64,000 bases of DNA from positions 1,178,001-1,242,000 of the forward strand of contig LT700187.1 in NCBI GenBank assembly GCA_900155415.1. The letters run 5' to 3'. The stretch is from Christensenella massiliensis. Lineage in GTDB: Bacteria; Bacillota; Clostridia; Christensenellales; Christensenellaceae. Both the position numbers and the translations under genes were made by a program. The notes under the pieces were generated by a model. It did not search any database. It saw only the letters and a program-made list of their open reading frames with translations, and was not told the origin of the DNA. Below, one piece after another: positions 1 to 7,267 of this stretch; position 1 is the first letter of the stretch, and each line of letters starts with the position of its first letter.

Positions 1-294
1 GGAGATATGTTCTCGTTTTCGCTGCGGGAAAAATTCGATATTGCCGTAAATCTCTATGGAAGCGCCGGATTCGCAAAAGATACGGACGCACTTGCGGCAA
101 TGTGCGCGTGCGCATATAAATGCCTTGCGGGCGGAGGGCTTTTTATTCTTACGCCGTGGAGCACACGCGAGACGTTTGCGGAAAGCATCACTGCGGACAG
201 CGGCAGGCGCGGCGGGCTCGCCTTTTGCAGAATGGAGGCGGTGCGCAGAAAAGACGCGCGGCGCGCGGAGATCGAGATGATCCATCTGTTTCGT
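1..294 (+). pseudogene. 5' part of a class I SAM-dependent methyltransferase gene, split by the mobile element
   Basis: The frame is open from base 1, so the gene starts upstream of the window. The product reads like the middle of a class I methyltransferase: 'FDIAVNLYGSAGF' resembles the motif II-III region, and 'LAGGGLFIL' the K/L-P-G-G turn before strand 5. Near 292-294 the reading frame passes into the end of the inserted element and runs on as junk to 393. The missing 3' portion is found in the same frame at 10678-10848. I infer that the host enzyme is inactivated while the element is integrated. The natural substrate cannot be told from this fragment. Confidence 0.75.
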
Positions 295-1819
295 CGTTAC
301 GAATTAGAACGGTTTCATCCAAGCCCAGATTGCCAAGCAGCCGGAGGTAAATATCCACATTCCCATCCTTGTCCACCTCAATCTTCTGGATGATCCGCTT
401 GAGTTGGGCGTTTGTCATTTGCCGCACATCCGTGATGTCCTCAATCTCCTTGAAAGTCTGTTGCAGAATACTTTCCAATTGCTCGCCCTTTGTCAGATGG
501 TAGGACACCATTTTCAGTTCATTTTCCAGCCGTTCAATCTCTTTCCGCATCCCGCCGATCTTATCATTGAGTTCCTCGCGGGAGATTAAATCATCGGCGT
601 ACATATCCATGTATTTCTGCCGCGTCTTTTGCAGTTTGGCAAGCTGGGCGGTCAATTCCTTTTCATAGTTCAGGTTTTCATCCTTTGCCTTATAGACCCG
701 CTGGAATTCCCCTACTACATAACGGATCACATTCTTTTTTGCTTTCAGCAGCCCGGCGAAATACTCCTGTAAAACCTCGATGAGTTCATCTTCATCCACC
801 GTCACGGCGTTGGGGCAGTTGTCCGCCCCGCGCCCATTGTGGCCGGAGCAGACCCACCGGACATAGGTGTTCTTGTAGGTGCGGACGGTACGCCGGAAGG
901 ACCAGCCGCACTCCTTGCATTTAATGAGGGTGGAGAACAGGTATTTGTTGCTCTGGCGCTCCTTGTCCACCTTGAACGCCTTACCGCGGGATTTCATAAT
1001 CTGCTGCGCCTGTTCAAAGGTTTCCGGGTCGATGATCCGCAAGTCCGGGCGGTCAACCACCATCCACTCCGAAGCATCCTTGTCCGCCCGCTGGCCGGTC
1101 AGAAAGTCGGTGACTTCCTGTTTGCCATTGATGATTTTCCCCGTATAGAGTTCATTGGTCAGGATGCGGCACACCCCGTTCTGGCTCCATTGGCAATTCC
1201 GCTTTGTCCGCAGGCCGCGCTCGTTGAGGAAGATGGAGATTTTTGCCGCCCCGTAGCCGTCCTTGATGTACCACTGGTAAATCTGGCGGACAACCGCCGC
1301 TTCTTCCTCATTGATTGCAAGGTTGAAGTAATCCCCGATGGTCTTATCATACCCATAGACGATATTGGGGACGCGGCCTTTTTCCGCGTTCATTTTCTTG
1401 CCAAATTTAACACGCTTGGAGGTGTTCGCACTTTCTTCCTGCGCCAGCGCCCCGAAGATGGTCAGGACAAATTCGCTGTTGCCCATGCTGGTCATGTTGG
1501 CGGTCAAAAACTGCGTTTCAATCCCCAACGCTTTCAGCTTGCGGACATTCTGCAAGAGGTCAACGGTGTTCCGGGCAAAGCGGGAAATATCTTTTACCAC
1601 GACCATATCAAAGAGGCCATGTTCCGCATCCGCCATCATACGCAAAAACTCTTTCCGGTTCTTGATTTTCGTCCCGGAAATGCCCTCGTCTGCGTAAAGG
1701 CGCACAAGGTTGTCCCCGGTGCGTTTGGTATATTCGGAGAAGAATTCTTTCTGCGCTTCCAGGCTGTTGAGCTGATCCTCTTTGTCGGTGGAAACGCGGC
1801 AGTAAGCTGCGATGTTCAT
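188..1819 (-). CDS. Large serine recombinase (integrase/excisionase of the element)
   Basis: This site-specific recombinase should integrate and excise the element by a serine-phosphodiester mechanism. The N-terminal resolvase domain (residues about 1-150) has 'AYCRVSTD' with the presumed nucleophile Ser10. It is followed by the recombinase domain (about 160-270), a zinc-ribbon region with 'CKECGWSF' and later 'VCSGHNG', and a coiled coil (about 375-445), the order typical of the TndX/phiC31-like class. The ATG follows GAGAGG at a good distance. The native sequence probably ends near 'ETVLIRND'. In the integrated form the frame reads across the junction into the antisense of the host methyltransferase and stops at 188. 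In a circle joined at the CGT triplet it would end in about 13 different residues. It is last in the leftward gene set. Confidence 0.93.
   Translation of the reverse strand: MNIAAYCRVSTDKEDQLNSLEAQKEFFSEYTKRTGDNLVRLYADEGISGTKIKNRKEFLRMMADAEHGLFDMVVVKDISRFARNTVDLLQNVRKLKALGIETQFLTANMTSMGNSEFVLTIFGALAQEESANTSKRVKFGKKMNAEKGRVPNIVYGYDKTIGDYFNLAINEEEAAVVRQIYQWYIKDGYGAAKISIFLNERGLRTKRNCQWSQNGVCRILTNELYTGKIINGKQEVTDFLTGQRADKDASEWMVVDRPDLRIIDPETFEQAQQIMKSRGKAFKVDKERQSNKYLFSTLIKCKECGWSFRRTVRTYKNTYVRWVCSGHNGRGADNCPNAVTVDEDELIEVLQEYFAGLLKAKKNVIRYVVGEFQRVYKAKDENLNYEKELTAQLAKLQKTRQKYMDMYADDLISREELNDKIGGMRKEIERLENELKMVSYHLTKGEQLESILQQTFKEIEDITDVRQMTNAQLKRIIQKIEVDKDGNVDIYLRLLGNLGLDETVLIRNDETDGSSRSPRAARLFCAPPPFCKRRARRACRCPQ
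302..314 (+). repeat. Left terminal inverted repeat of the element
   Basis: AATTAGAACGGTT here is the exact reverse complement of AACCGTTCTAATT at 10656-10668. In a circular intermediate the two would flank the crossover about symmetrically, as the arms of a serine-recombinase attP do. The repeat also encodes the last codons of the recombinase frame. Confidence 0.8.
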
Positions 1820-1912
1820 AGCAAAACCTCTCTGTTAAAATCAAACCGTTCTGTTACAACCCTATTTTATCATGTGCTGTTTGGGATTGCAATAGGGAAA
1901 GGGGCGCCCCGT

Positions 1913-2092
1913 TTATGCAGGGCGCCCCTCGTTATCCTTTTCGCCGGAACCATCCGCCGTATCTGCGGCAGCCTGTATGGCAAGCTGTACCTTTTCCTGG
2001 TTTGCTTTCATGAAGATTTTCAGTAAGTAATCGGCGGTAGCTGCCGTTGGGTTTGGGTTATGGAACCGGTAATTGAGTTTGCGTTCTTTCAC
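1913..2092 (-). CDS. Small conserved protein of mobilizable elements, unknown function
   Basis: This is a 59-aa protein, 'KERKLNYRFHNPNP' at the N-terminus, with a helical middle and an acidic tail. An in-frame ATG exists upstream, but a strong ribosome site (AAGGGGAGG) sits just before a GTG at 2092, so I chose that start. It lies between the relaxase and the recombinase on the same strand. From memory, short proteins with this look occur beside serine recombinases in gut Firmicutes elements. No domain or catalytic motif can be recognised. A role in recombination or its regulation is only a guess from position. Confidence 0.7.
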   Translation of the reverse strand: MKERKLNYRFHNPNPTAATADYLLKIFMKANQEKVQLAIQAAADTADGSGEKDNEGRPA

Positions 2093-2175
2093 AGCAGCAT
2101 TCCCACCTCCCCTTGCTGTCTGTCCTTTGTCCATGTCTATGAAAACAAGACGGAAAATAGTACCTGATTGGATTG

Positions 2176-3123
2176 TCAAAGATCACGCTCCCGGCGGGGC
2201 CGCTGTGCCCGTTCCAATTCCCTGCGGATTTCCGGCGGGATACGGTCAACCAGCCGCTGTAAATCGTCCAGCTTGCTTTTCAGCTTTGCCCGTTCCATCG
2301 TATCTTTCAGCTTGCCTTTTTCGCTGGCCTTTGCCCTTGCTTCCAGCTTCTCATTTTCTGCCAGCAGGTCATTGATTGTGACCTTGTACTTTTTCAGTTG
2401 CCCGGAGAAATTCTCCATCTGCGGGAACCACTTTTTCAGCATGGAGAGGGTTTCCTCTTTTTTCTTTCCGGCGTTCAGCGGGTTAATGCCGTCAAGGGCG
2501 GCTTCAATGGCTCTTGCCTGCCGGGAGAGGGAAACCGCCTGTTTGAAAAGCCGGGTGGGGATATGCTTCCGGCCTGTCCTGCTGGCGCTCTCCCCACGCT
2601 CCAAGTCGGGATATTTTTCCACCATGTAGGTGTGAAAATCATCCTGCCACTTCGTCAGGTTCGCCCGGTTTCCGATAATCTCCTTTGCACACAGGCGGTT
2701 GTCCTTTGTCAGCGGAACAAAGGTCAAATGCAGGTGGGGCGTTTTCTCGTCCATGTGTACCACCGCCGACACGATATTTTCCCGGCCTACCCGTCCGATG
2801 AGGAAGTCCGCCGCCCTCTGGAAGAACGCCTTTATCTCCTTTGGGGATTTCCCCTGGAAAAACTCCGGGCTGGCGGTTATCAGCGTATCGACAAACCGTG
2901 TGCTATCTTTCCTTGTCCGGCATCCGGCCTGCTCGATACGGCTCTGAATGAAGTGGTAATAGCGTCCCTCCGGCTTGACGATATGGAAATTGTATTTGCT
3001 CCGGCTGGTGTCAATGTCGGGGTTGCTGGCATACTGGTCTTTCTGCCGTTCGTGATGGGCTTCCAGTGGCCTTGCCGGGTTGCCCTTGTGCTTTTCAAAC
3101 CGTAAAATTGCGTGTTGTGCCAT
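2176..3123 (-). CDS. MobV-family relaxase (Mob/Pre plasmid recombination protein)
   Basis: The relaxase should nick oriT and pilot the transferred strand through a helper conjugation system. The N-terminal domain contains the MobV signature 'HMDEKTPHLHLTFVPL' near residue 125, giving the metal-binding histidine cluster, preceded by a typical 'HNERQ/K..Y.SNPDID' type segment. The C-terminal third is a lysine/glutamate-rich coiled coil, usual for Mob/Pre proteins. At 315 residues it is short but complete-looking. The ATG at 3123 follows AAAGGAG. The oriT of this family usually lies just upstream, so 3124-3305 is the place to look. No coupling protein or type IV genes are present. Confidence 0.92.
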   Translation of the reverse strand: MAQHAILRFEKHKGNPARPLEAHHERQKDQYASNPDIDTSRSKYNFHIVKPEGRYYHFIQSRIEQAGCRTRKDSTRFVDTLITASPEFFQGKSPKEIKAFFQRAADFLIGRVGRENIVSAVVHMDEKTPHLHLTFVPLTKDNRLCAKEIIGNRANLTKWQDDFHTYMVEKYPDLERGESASRTGRKHIPTRLFKQAVSLSRQARAIEAALDGINPLNAGKKKEETLSMLKKWFPQMENFSGQLKKYKVTINDLLAENEKLEARAKASEKGKLKDTMERAKLKSKLDDLQRLVDRIPPEIRRELERAQRPRRERDL

Positions 3124-3305
3124 TCTGCTCCTTTCCCCATTCCTTTCCTATCCGGGGTTTTCCACAGGGAAAATCCCGCAGAAAATAGCTCAGATAGGAT
3201 TGGAATGGATAGAATATAAATCAATCTTTTTATCTTTATATTTCTATATACCGTCCGGTTTTCGTACTTCCGGGGAGTGATTTCCGTACTTCATGGGTAC
3301 GGTTT

Positions 3306-3701
3306 TCAGCCCTCCGGCGTACCAGAACCGGATTTCTTGAAGTCGGTGTTTGGAACCGCTTCATAGGATTTTGGAAAAATGCGGTTGGGTTTTCCACAGC
3401 CCTGCTTCTGGATCTCCACCAGCCCCGCATACTGCAATTCCCGCAGGGTGTTCACCGCTTTCTGCCGCCCACAGTGGAGCAGGTCAACCACTTCACAAAT
3501 AGGGTAATACAGGAAAATCCGTCCGCAGTCATCCGCCCACCCATTCTTGCGGGATAACTCTGTCCGGCGCAGGATAAAGGCGTACAGAACCTTTGCCTCG
3601 TTGGACAGGGGTTTGAATGTGGGGGCTTCAAAGAGAAAATTCGGGAGCCGGGTGAAGCTGAACGCCTTTTCCGGCTGGTGGATATAGATGGTATTTGTCA
3701 T
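3306..3701 (-). CDS. RepA N-terminal-domain replication initiator, short form
   Basis: The sequence 'FSFTRLPNFLFEAPTFKPLSNEAKVLYAFILRRTELS' is typical of the RepA N-terminal winged-helix domain (RepA_N family). The protein stops after 131 residues just past 'PNTDFKKSGSG'. The DNA that follows still reads like the low-complexity 'KYENRT/EVRKS' tail seen in longer relatives but in other frames, so the C-terminal domain is absent or was lost by frameshift. It may bind element DNA and support circle replication or copy control. No strong ribosome site is visible. It lies between the VLP-type gene and the relaxase, on the same strand. Confidence 0.75.
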   Translation of the reverse strand: MTNTIYIHQPEKAFSFTRLPNFLFEAPTFKPLSNEAKVLYAFILRRTELSRKNGWADDCGRIFLYYPICEVVDLLHCGRQKAVNTLRELQYAGLVEIQKQGCGKPNRIFPKSYEAVPNTDFKKSGSGTPEG

Positions 3702-3813
3702 AGTGCGTTTTGTGGACGGTTAGAAGCCCGTTTTCCGGGGCGGGCGATAGGTTTATACCACCCGCCCCGGTTTGGGGCTTGCGGAGCCTGATAAATCAAG
3801 GCTTTTTCCGCTC

Positions 3814-4212
3814 CTAACTGTCCACAGCAGACCTCCTTTTCCGTTCACTTTCTGTTTTCTGCCGCCTGTGAACTCTGGCGGCGCAGTCCGGGCAGTATTT
3901 CCCCCGGTTGGAGCGTGGGACAAAAGCCGCCCCGCAGACCGCACAGCGTTTCAAGTCCTTATCCCGGAAAATCCCCGCTTCCAGCGTCCCGTCCAGCGGC
4001 AAGACCGCCCAGCGGAACCACTTACAGCAGACCGAGAAAGAAACCCTCTGCGGGCAGGTGCAGGTGTCCCCATCGTCAAGGGCAATGCAGTTGCCGCCCT
4101 CAAAGCAACAGCACTCCCGGCGTATCAGGCTGGCCGCCTGTTTCCTCTGGGCCGGTGTCATGCGGTAAAGGGAACCGTCCGGCCTGCGTTCCAGCGGCGG
4201 CAAAGTTTTAAT
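3814..4212 (-). CDS. Cysteine-rich VLP-type protein of mobile elements
   Basis: The 115 residues from the internal Met hold two cysteine groups: 'ECCCFEGGNCIALDDGDTC' and the zinc-ribbon-like 'CAVCGAAF...CPDCAARVH', ending in a basic tail 'RRQKTESERKRRSAV'. This matches the cysteine-rich VLP family found beside RepA and Mob genes in Clostridia elements. The role is unknown; the basic zinc-ribbon end suggests nucleic-acid binding. The start is uncertain: the ATG at 4161 is certain to be in frame. An ATT at 4212 preceded by GAGGGAT would add 17 residues ('KTLPPLERRPDGSLYR') that relatives seem to share, so I drew the gene from there. Confidence 0.7.
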   Translation of the reverse strand: MKTLPPLERRPDGSLYRMTPAQRKQAASLIRRECCCFEGGNCIALDDGDTCTCPQRVSFSVCCKWFRWAVLPLDGTLEAGIFRDKDLKRCAVCGAAFVPRSNRGKYCPDCAARVHRRQKTESERKRRSAVDS

Positions 4213-4276
4213 AGAATGGATGCTGATCCCTCGTTTCTTGTTGTATTCAACCGGTTGTGAGATCAGTTTATCATGA

Positions 4277-4316
4277 AAAAATGCAATTCCCGTTTTTCTG
4301 CGGGAATTGCATTTTT
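4277..4316. terminator. Perfect 16-bp hairpin with flanking A and T runs between divergent genes
   Basis: Arms 4277-4292 and 4301-4316 pair perfectly around an 8-base loop, with A-rich and T-rich outer ends, the form of a bidirectional rho-independent terminator. It lies between the two divergent gene sets of the element, so it may insulate them or act as an attenuator for leftward transcripts starting near 4400. Confidence 0.6.
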
Positions 4317-4371
4317 GCCATCGTGTAGACCTTTGAAATTGTAAATCTGCAATTATCGCTATTCCTAAATG

Positions 4372-4384
4372 CCATACAGTATGG
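4372..4384. promoter_or_regulatory. Candidate operator palindrome upstream of the XRE regulator
   Basis: CCATAC-A-GTATGG is a 6-1-6 palindrome 36 bases before the XRE start codon, overlapping the expected promoter of that gene. The compact shape fits an XRE dimer. Autoregulation, and control of the leftward mobility genes, is inference. Confidence 0.5.
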
Positions 4385-4419
4385 TAAACTGAAAGAAATA
4401 CAGGCAAGGAGGGGGAAAT

Positions 4420-5229
4420 ATGGCGGCAAAGCAGCTTGACGGGCATCCAGGCGACCGGATTGGCGATTTGAGGACGAACCTGGGGATGACAAAGAAGGAG
4501 TTGAGCCAGAAAACCGGGATCGACGCCTCCCAGATTACCCGCATTGAAAACGGTAACCTCAAAACCATCAGCAGCGATTATCTGATAAAGCTGGCAAAGG
4601 AATTGAAAACATCTACGGATTATATCCTGGGCCTTACCCCTGTCAGCGTTCCCAAAAGCTATGATATTTCTGAATTGGGCCTGTCGAATGAAGCGGTCAA
4701 AGGGCTTGTGACGGGTACGGTTGATGCGGAAATCCTTAACCGCCTGCTGGAACACAAGAGTTTCCCCCGGTTAATCCATCTGATCCGGGTTTACTTCCAA
4801 GATACGGCGGCGAGGGGGATTATGGCACGCAACCAGCTTATCGAGATGGCAACGGCTTCCCTGTCCGCCCTGATGAAAGAACACCCGGAACACCGGGCGG
4901 AAGCAAAGCAGGATTTACAGTTTTTGAACGCCCAAAAGCTGGGGGAGCATGAAGCGGAACTTGAAAAAATCAAAAATGTGTTCCTTGCAATCCTGCGGGA
5001 TATTAAGAAAGATATGGACAGCGGCGAACAACCGGGAGAAGTCGCCACCGCTGTGATGCTCCAAACCATGCGGGCCACGCTGGCGGAGCAACAGCAGGAG
5101 CCGGTGACAATGGATGATGTTGCCGGGATGGTTGCCGGTCAGCTTGGGCAACTCGTCCCAATGGACGAGGAAACGGCGGAGCAGTTCCGGCAGTTGGCAA
5201 AGAAGATGATGGAGCAGGCAGGAAAATAA
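4420..5229 (+). CDS. XRE-family helix-turn-helix regulator of the element
   Basis: A 269-aa regulator. Residues about 12-65 form a Cro/CI helix-turn-helix: 'GMTKKELSQKTGIDASQITRIENG'. The rest is a long helical domain with no recognised ligand site and a glutamine/glutamate-rich C-terminus, as in regulators of gut mobilizable elements. The ATG at 4420 follows AAGGAGGGGG. It is divergent from the VLP-repA-mob-recombinase set and is the first gene of the rightward half. A palindrome sits in its promoter region. I infer that it controls element maintenance or transfer genes; it could also govern the cargo downstream. Confidence 0.85.
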   Translation: MAAKQLDGHPGDRIGDLRTNLGMTKKELSQKTGIDASQITRIENGNLKTISSDYLIKLAKELKTSTDYILGLTPVSVPKSYDISELGLSNEAVKGLVTGTVDAEILNRLLEHKSFPRLIHLIRVYFQDTAARGIMARNQLIEMATASLSALMKEHPEHRAEAKQDLQFLNAQKLGEHEAELEKIKNVFLAILRDIKKDMDSGEQPGEVATAVMLQTMRATLAEQQQEPVTMDDVAGMVAGQLGQLVPMDEETAEQFRQLAKKMMEQAGK

Positions 5230-5251
5230 AGATTCTATTGGGGGATTAAAT

Positions 5252-5785
5252 ATGGATGTATCAACTATTGTTAATATTATTTTGTGCGTTCTTTCGTTCA
5301 TCCTGGCGGTTATCTCTGTCGTCACAGTTGTAATCACTTTACGCCAGAATAATAGGATGATTGAAGAATCAACACGACCGTTCATTTCTGTTTATACTGA
5401 TGAAATTAACGCAGGCGATCCATTTTTCTATTTAGTTGTTAAGAACTTTGGAAAATCCACAGCTTACATAACAAAGTTTGAGTATGACTTCGATTTCAAC
5501 GGATGCTATAAAATCCGGAATGATAGAGATTATTTGCAACAACTTAGTACTGCTGTTTTGGCTCCGGGGCAATCACGAATCTGCACACTTGATTATCAGA
5601 AAATAAATAAAGCCGTAACATTTACTCTTGAATACCATTCTGGGGCCAAAAAGACATATTCAGATAAATTTACGATTGATTTAAAAGCGGGCGTAAGTAT
5701 GCCCTATGGTAAAGTTGCTACGGAGGGCAAAGAACTTCGCACGATTTCCTATGCTCTGCAAGAAATGTTGCAGAAAAACCTCTGA
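5252..5785 (+). CDS. Single-pass membrane protein, unknown function
   Basis: A 177-aa protein with one N-terminal membrane segment (residues about 6-31, 'IILCVLSFILAVISVVTVVI') and then a soluble, beta-rich domain ('PFISVYTDEINAGDPFFYLVVKN' and further strands). The polar domain follows the membrane anchor after 'RQNNRMIEEST', so it probably faces the cytoplasm if the short N-terminus is outside. A GGGGG stretch precedes the ATG. The gene begins 22 bases after the XRE gene, at the point where base composition becomes more AT-rich. I do not recognise the family. Its position before a restriction-modification cassette allows, but does not show, a role in defence. Confidence 0.7.
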   Translation: MDVSTIVNIILCVLSFILAVISVVTVVITLRQNNRMIEESTRPFISVYTDEINAGDPFFYLVVKNFGKSTAYITKFEYDFDFNGCYKIRNDRDYLQQLSTAVLAPGQSRICTLDYQKINKAVTFTLEYHSGAKKTYSDKFTIDLKAGVSMPYGKVATEGKELRTISYALQEMLQKNL

Positions 5786-5819
5786 TGGTTCGCGTTGCCC
5801 ATGTGCTGTATTGAAACAC

Positions 5820-5848
5820 TTGCATCATTTCGCTTAAACGAATATAAT
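5820..5848 (+). promoter_or_regulatory. Sigma-A-type promoter of the restriction-modification operon
   Basis: TTGCAT (5820-5825) and TATAAT (5843-5848) are separated by 17 bases. Transcription would begin near 5855, upstream of the small HTH gene, methyltransferase and endonuclease. The spacing and the perfect -10 make this one of the clearest promoters in the window. Confidence 0.75.
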
Positions 5849-5895
5849 ATACTTGGTTGGCTGTAGACATTCAGGATGATTATGAGGTGTCGCAA

Positions 5896-6090
5896 GTGAA
5901 TGGATATATAACGGTTCAAGAAGCTGCTGAAAAATGGGGAGTAACTCCACGACAAGTTCAGATATTGTGCAAAGAAAACCGCATAATGGGTGCGTCGCGC
6001 ATGAGTCGTATCTGGATTATCCCGGAAAATGCCGAGAAACCAACGAAAGATAGCATTACAAGGACGAGGAAGAAAAATGACAAACAATAA
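5896..6090 (+). CDS. Small helix-turn-helix protein, candidate controller of the R-M operon
   Basis: A 64-aa protein with 'ITVQEAAEKWGVTPRQVQILCKENRI', a MerR/excisionase-like winged-helix DNA-recognition segment (helix_turn_helix 17 type). I chose the GTG at 5896, which has GAGGTG six bases upstream; the in-frame TTG at 5857 would lie at the transcription start. The gene overlaps the methyltransferase start by 14 bases, so translation is probably coupled. By position it could act as a controller protein that times methyltransferase and endonuclease expression. It is shorter than and different from the classic XRE-type C proteins, so this role is inferred. Confidence 0.7.
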   Translation: MNGYITVQEAAEKWGVTPRQVQILCKENRIMGASRMSRIWIIPENAEKPTKDSITRTRKKNDKQ

Positions 6091-7267
6091 TTTGACAATG
6101 ATTGACTTGTTTGCAGGTGCAGGTGGGTTATCTGAGGGGCTTTCTGAAGCCGGCTTTCATAGTTTGTTTGCTTCAGAAATTATGCCGGTGTATGCTGCAA
6201 CATATCAAAAAAACCATCCATCGGCCAAAGTTTTGACCGCAGATATTCGTACCCTTGATGCTGACCAAATTCGGGATGAGTTAGGTATTGAGCGGGGCGA
6301 ATTAGACCTTCTTGCGGGTGGGCCACCCTGTCAGGGTTTTTCAATCAATGCTCCTGTGCGTAGCGTGCTGGATCAGCGGAACCACTTATTCAAAGAGTAT
6401 CTTCGCTTTGTTGATGCCTTTGCGCCAAGAGCAATACTAATCGAAAATGTTCCTGGTCTTGTTTCTTTTGAACATGGAGCAACTCTCCATGCAATTTTGA
6501 ATGCTTTGGCCGAATTGGGATATGGCGCGGATGTCCGTATTCTGGGAGCAGCATATTATGGTGTTCCTCAAATGAGGTGGAGGACGATTATACTCGGCTT
6601 AAGAGGGCGGAATCTGCCAGCTTTGGCGTTCCCAGAACCGATTTATCATGCACCTATAAAACCAAATTTTACAACAACTTTTGACGGACAACTTTTGGTG
6701 AAACTTCCTTCTCCCGAAGCATCTGCCAAATTTACGACGGTACAAGAGGCAATTGGAGATTTGCCCCTCTTAAAATGCGGTGAACGCGGGGCAGCAGTAA
6801 AGGAATATGCTTGCGAGCCGATGTGCGATTATCAGCGGCGGCTACGAATCGGGAGCAGTGGTGTATATAATCATGAAGCACCTCGGCTTTCAAAAGAAAA
6901 CCAAGAAAGACTTAAGTATATCAAACCCGGTGGAAATTGGACTGATATTCCTGATGATCTTTTACCAAAAGGGATGCAGAGGGCAAGAAAATCAGATCAC
7001 ACCAAGCGATATGGGCGTGTGACACCTGATGGTCTGGCCTCAACGATTTTGACGAAGTGTGATCCACATTGGGGGGCTTACTTCCATTATAGCCAAGATC
7101 GGTCTTTTACAGTAAGGGAAGCCGCGCGTATACAGTCGTTCCCAGATCATTTTATCTTTACAGGAACACAGGGCCAGCAGTTTGCACAAGTGGGAAATGC
7201 TGTTCCGCCTCTGTTGGCAGAAGCGGTCGGATTGGCATTGAAATCTATTTTAGCGGAGGGAAAATAA
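6077..7267 (+). CDS. DNA (cytosine-5-)-methyltransferase of a type II R-M system
   Basis: This 396-aa enzyme transfers a methyl group from SAM to C5 of cytosine, protecting the host from the neighbouring endonuclease. Motifs run in the canonical order: I 'DLFAGAGGLSEG' (residue 10), IV 'GGPPCQGFS' with catalytic Cys85, VI 'ENVPG' (123), VIII 'QMRWR', IX 'REAARIQSFPDHF' and X 'QVGNAVPPLLA'. A target-recognition region of ordinary size lies between VIII and IX. The ATG at 6077 follows AGGACGAGG and gives a start right before motif I. The endonuclease start codon follows the stop directly. The recognition sequence cannot be read from the protein. Confidence 0.95.
   Translation: MTNNNLTMIDLFAGAGGLSEGLSEAGFHSLFASEIMPVYAATYQKNHPSAKVLTADIRTLDADQIRDELGIERGELDLLAGGPPCQGFSINAPVRSVLDQRNHLFKEYLRFVDAFAPRAILIENVPGLVSFEHGATLHAILNALAELGYGADVRILGAAYYGVPQMRWRTIILGLRGRNLPALAFPEPIYHAPIKPNFTTTFDGQLLVKLPSPEASAKFTTVQEAIGDLPLLKCGERGAAVKEYACEPMCDYQRRLRIGSSGVYNHEAPRLSKENQERLKYIKPGGNWTDIPDDLLPKGMQRARKSDHTKRYGRVTPDGLASTILTKCDPHWGAYFHYSQDRSFTVREAARIQSFPDHFIFTGTQGQQFAQVGNAVPPLLAEAVGLALKSILAEGK

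Noticed and set aside
839-2026. Long rightward frame of 395 codons opposite the serine recombinase
   Set aside because: It is the antisense shadow of a well-supported recombinase gene, has no ribosome site and no recognisable domain.
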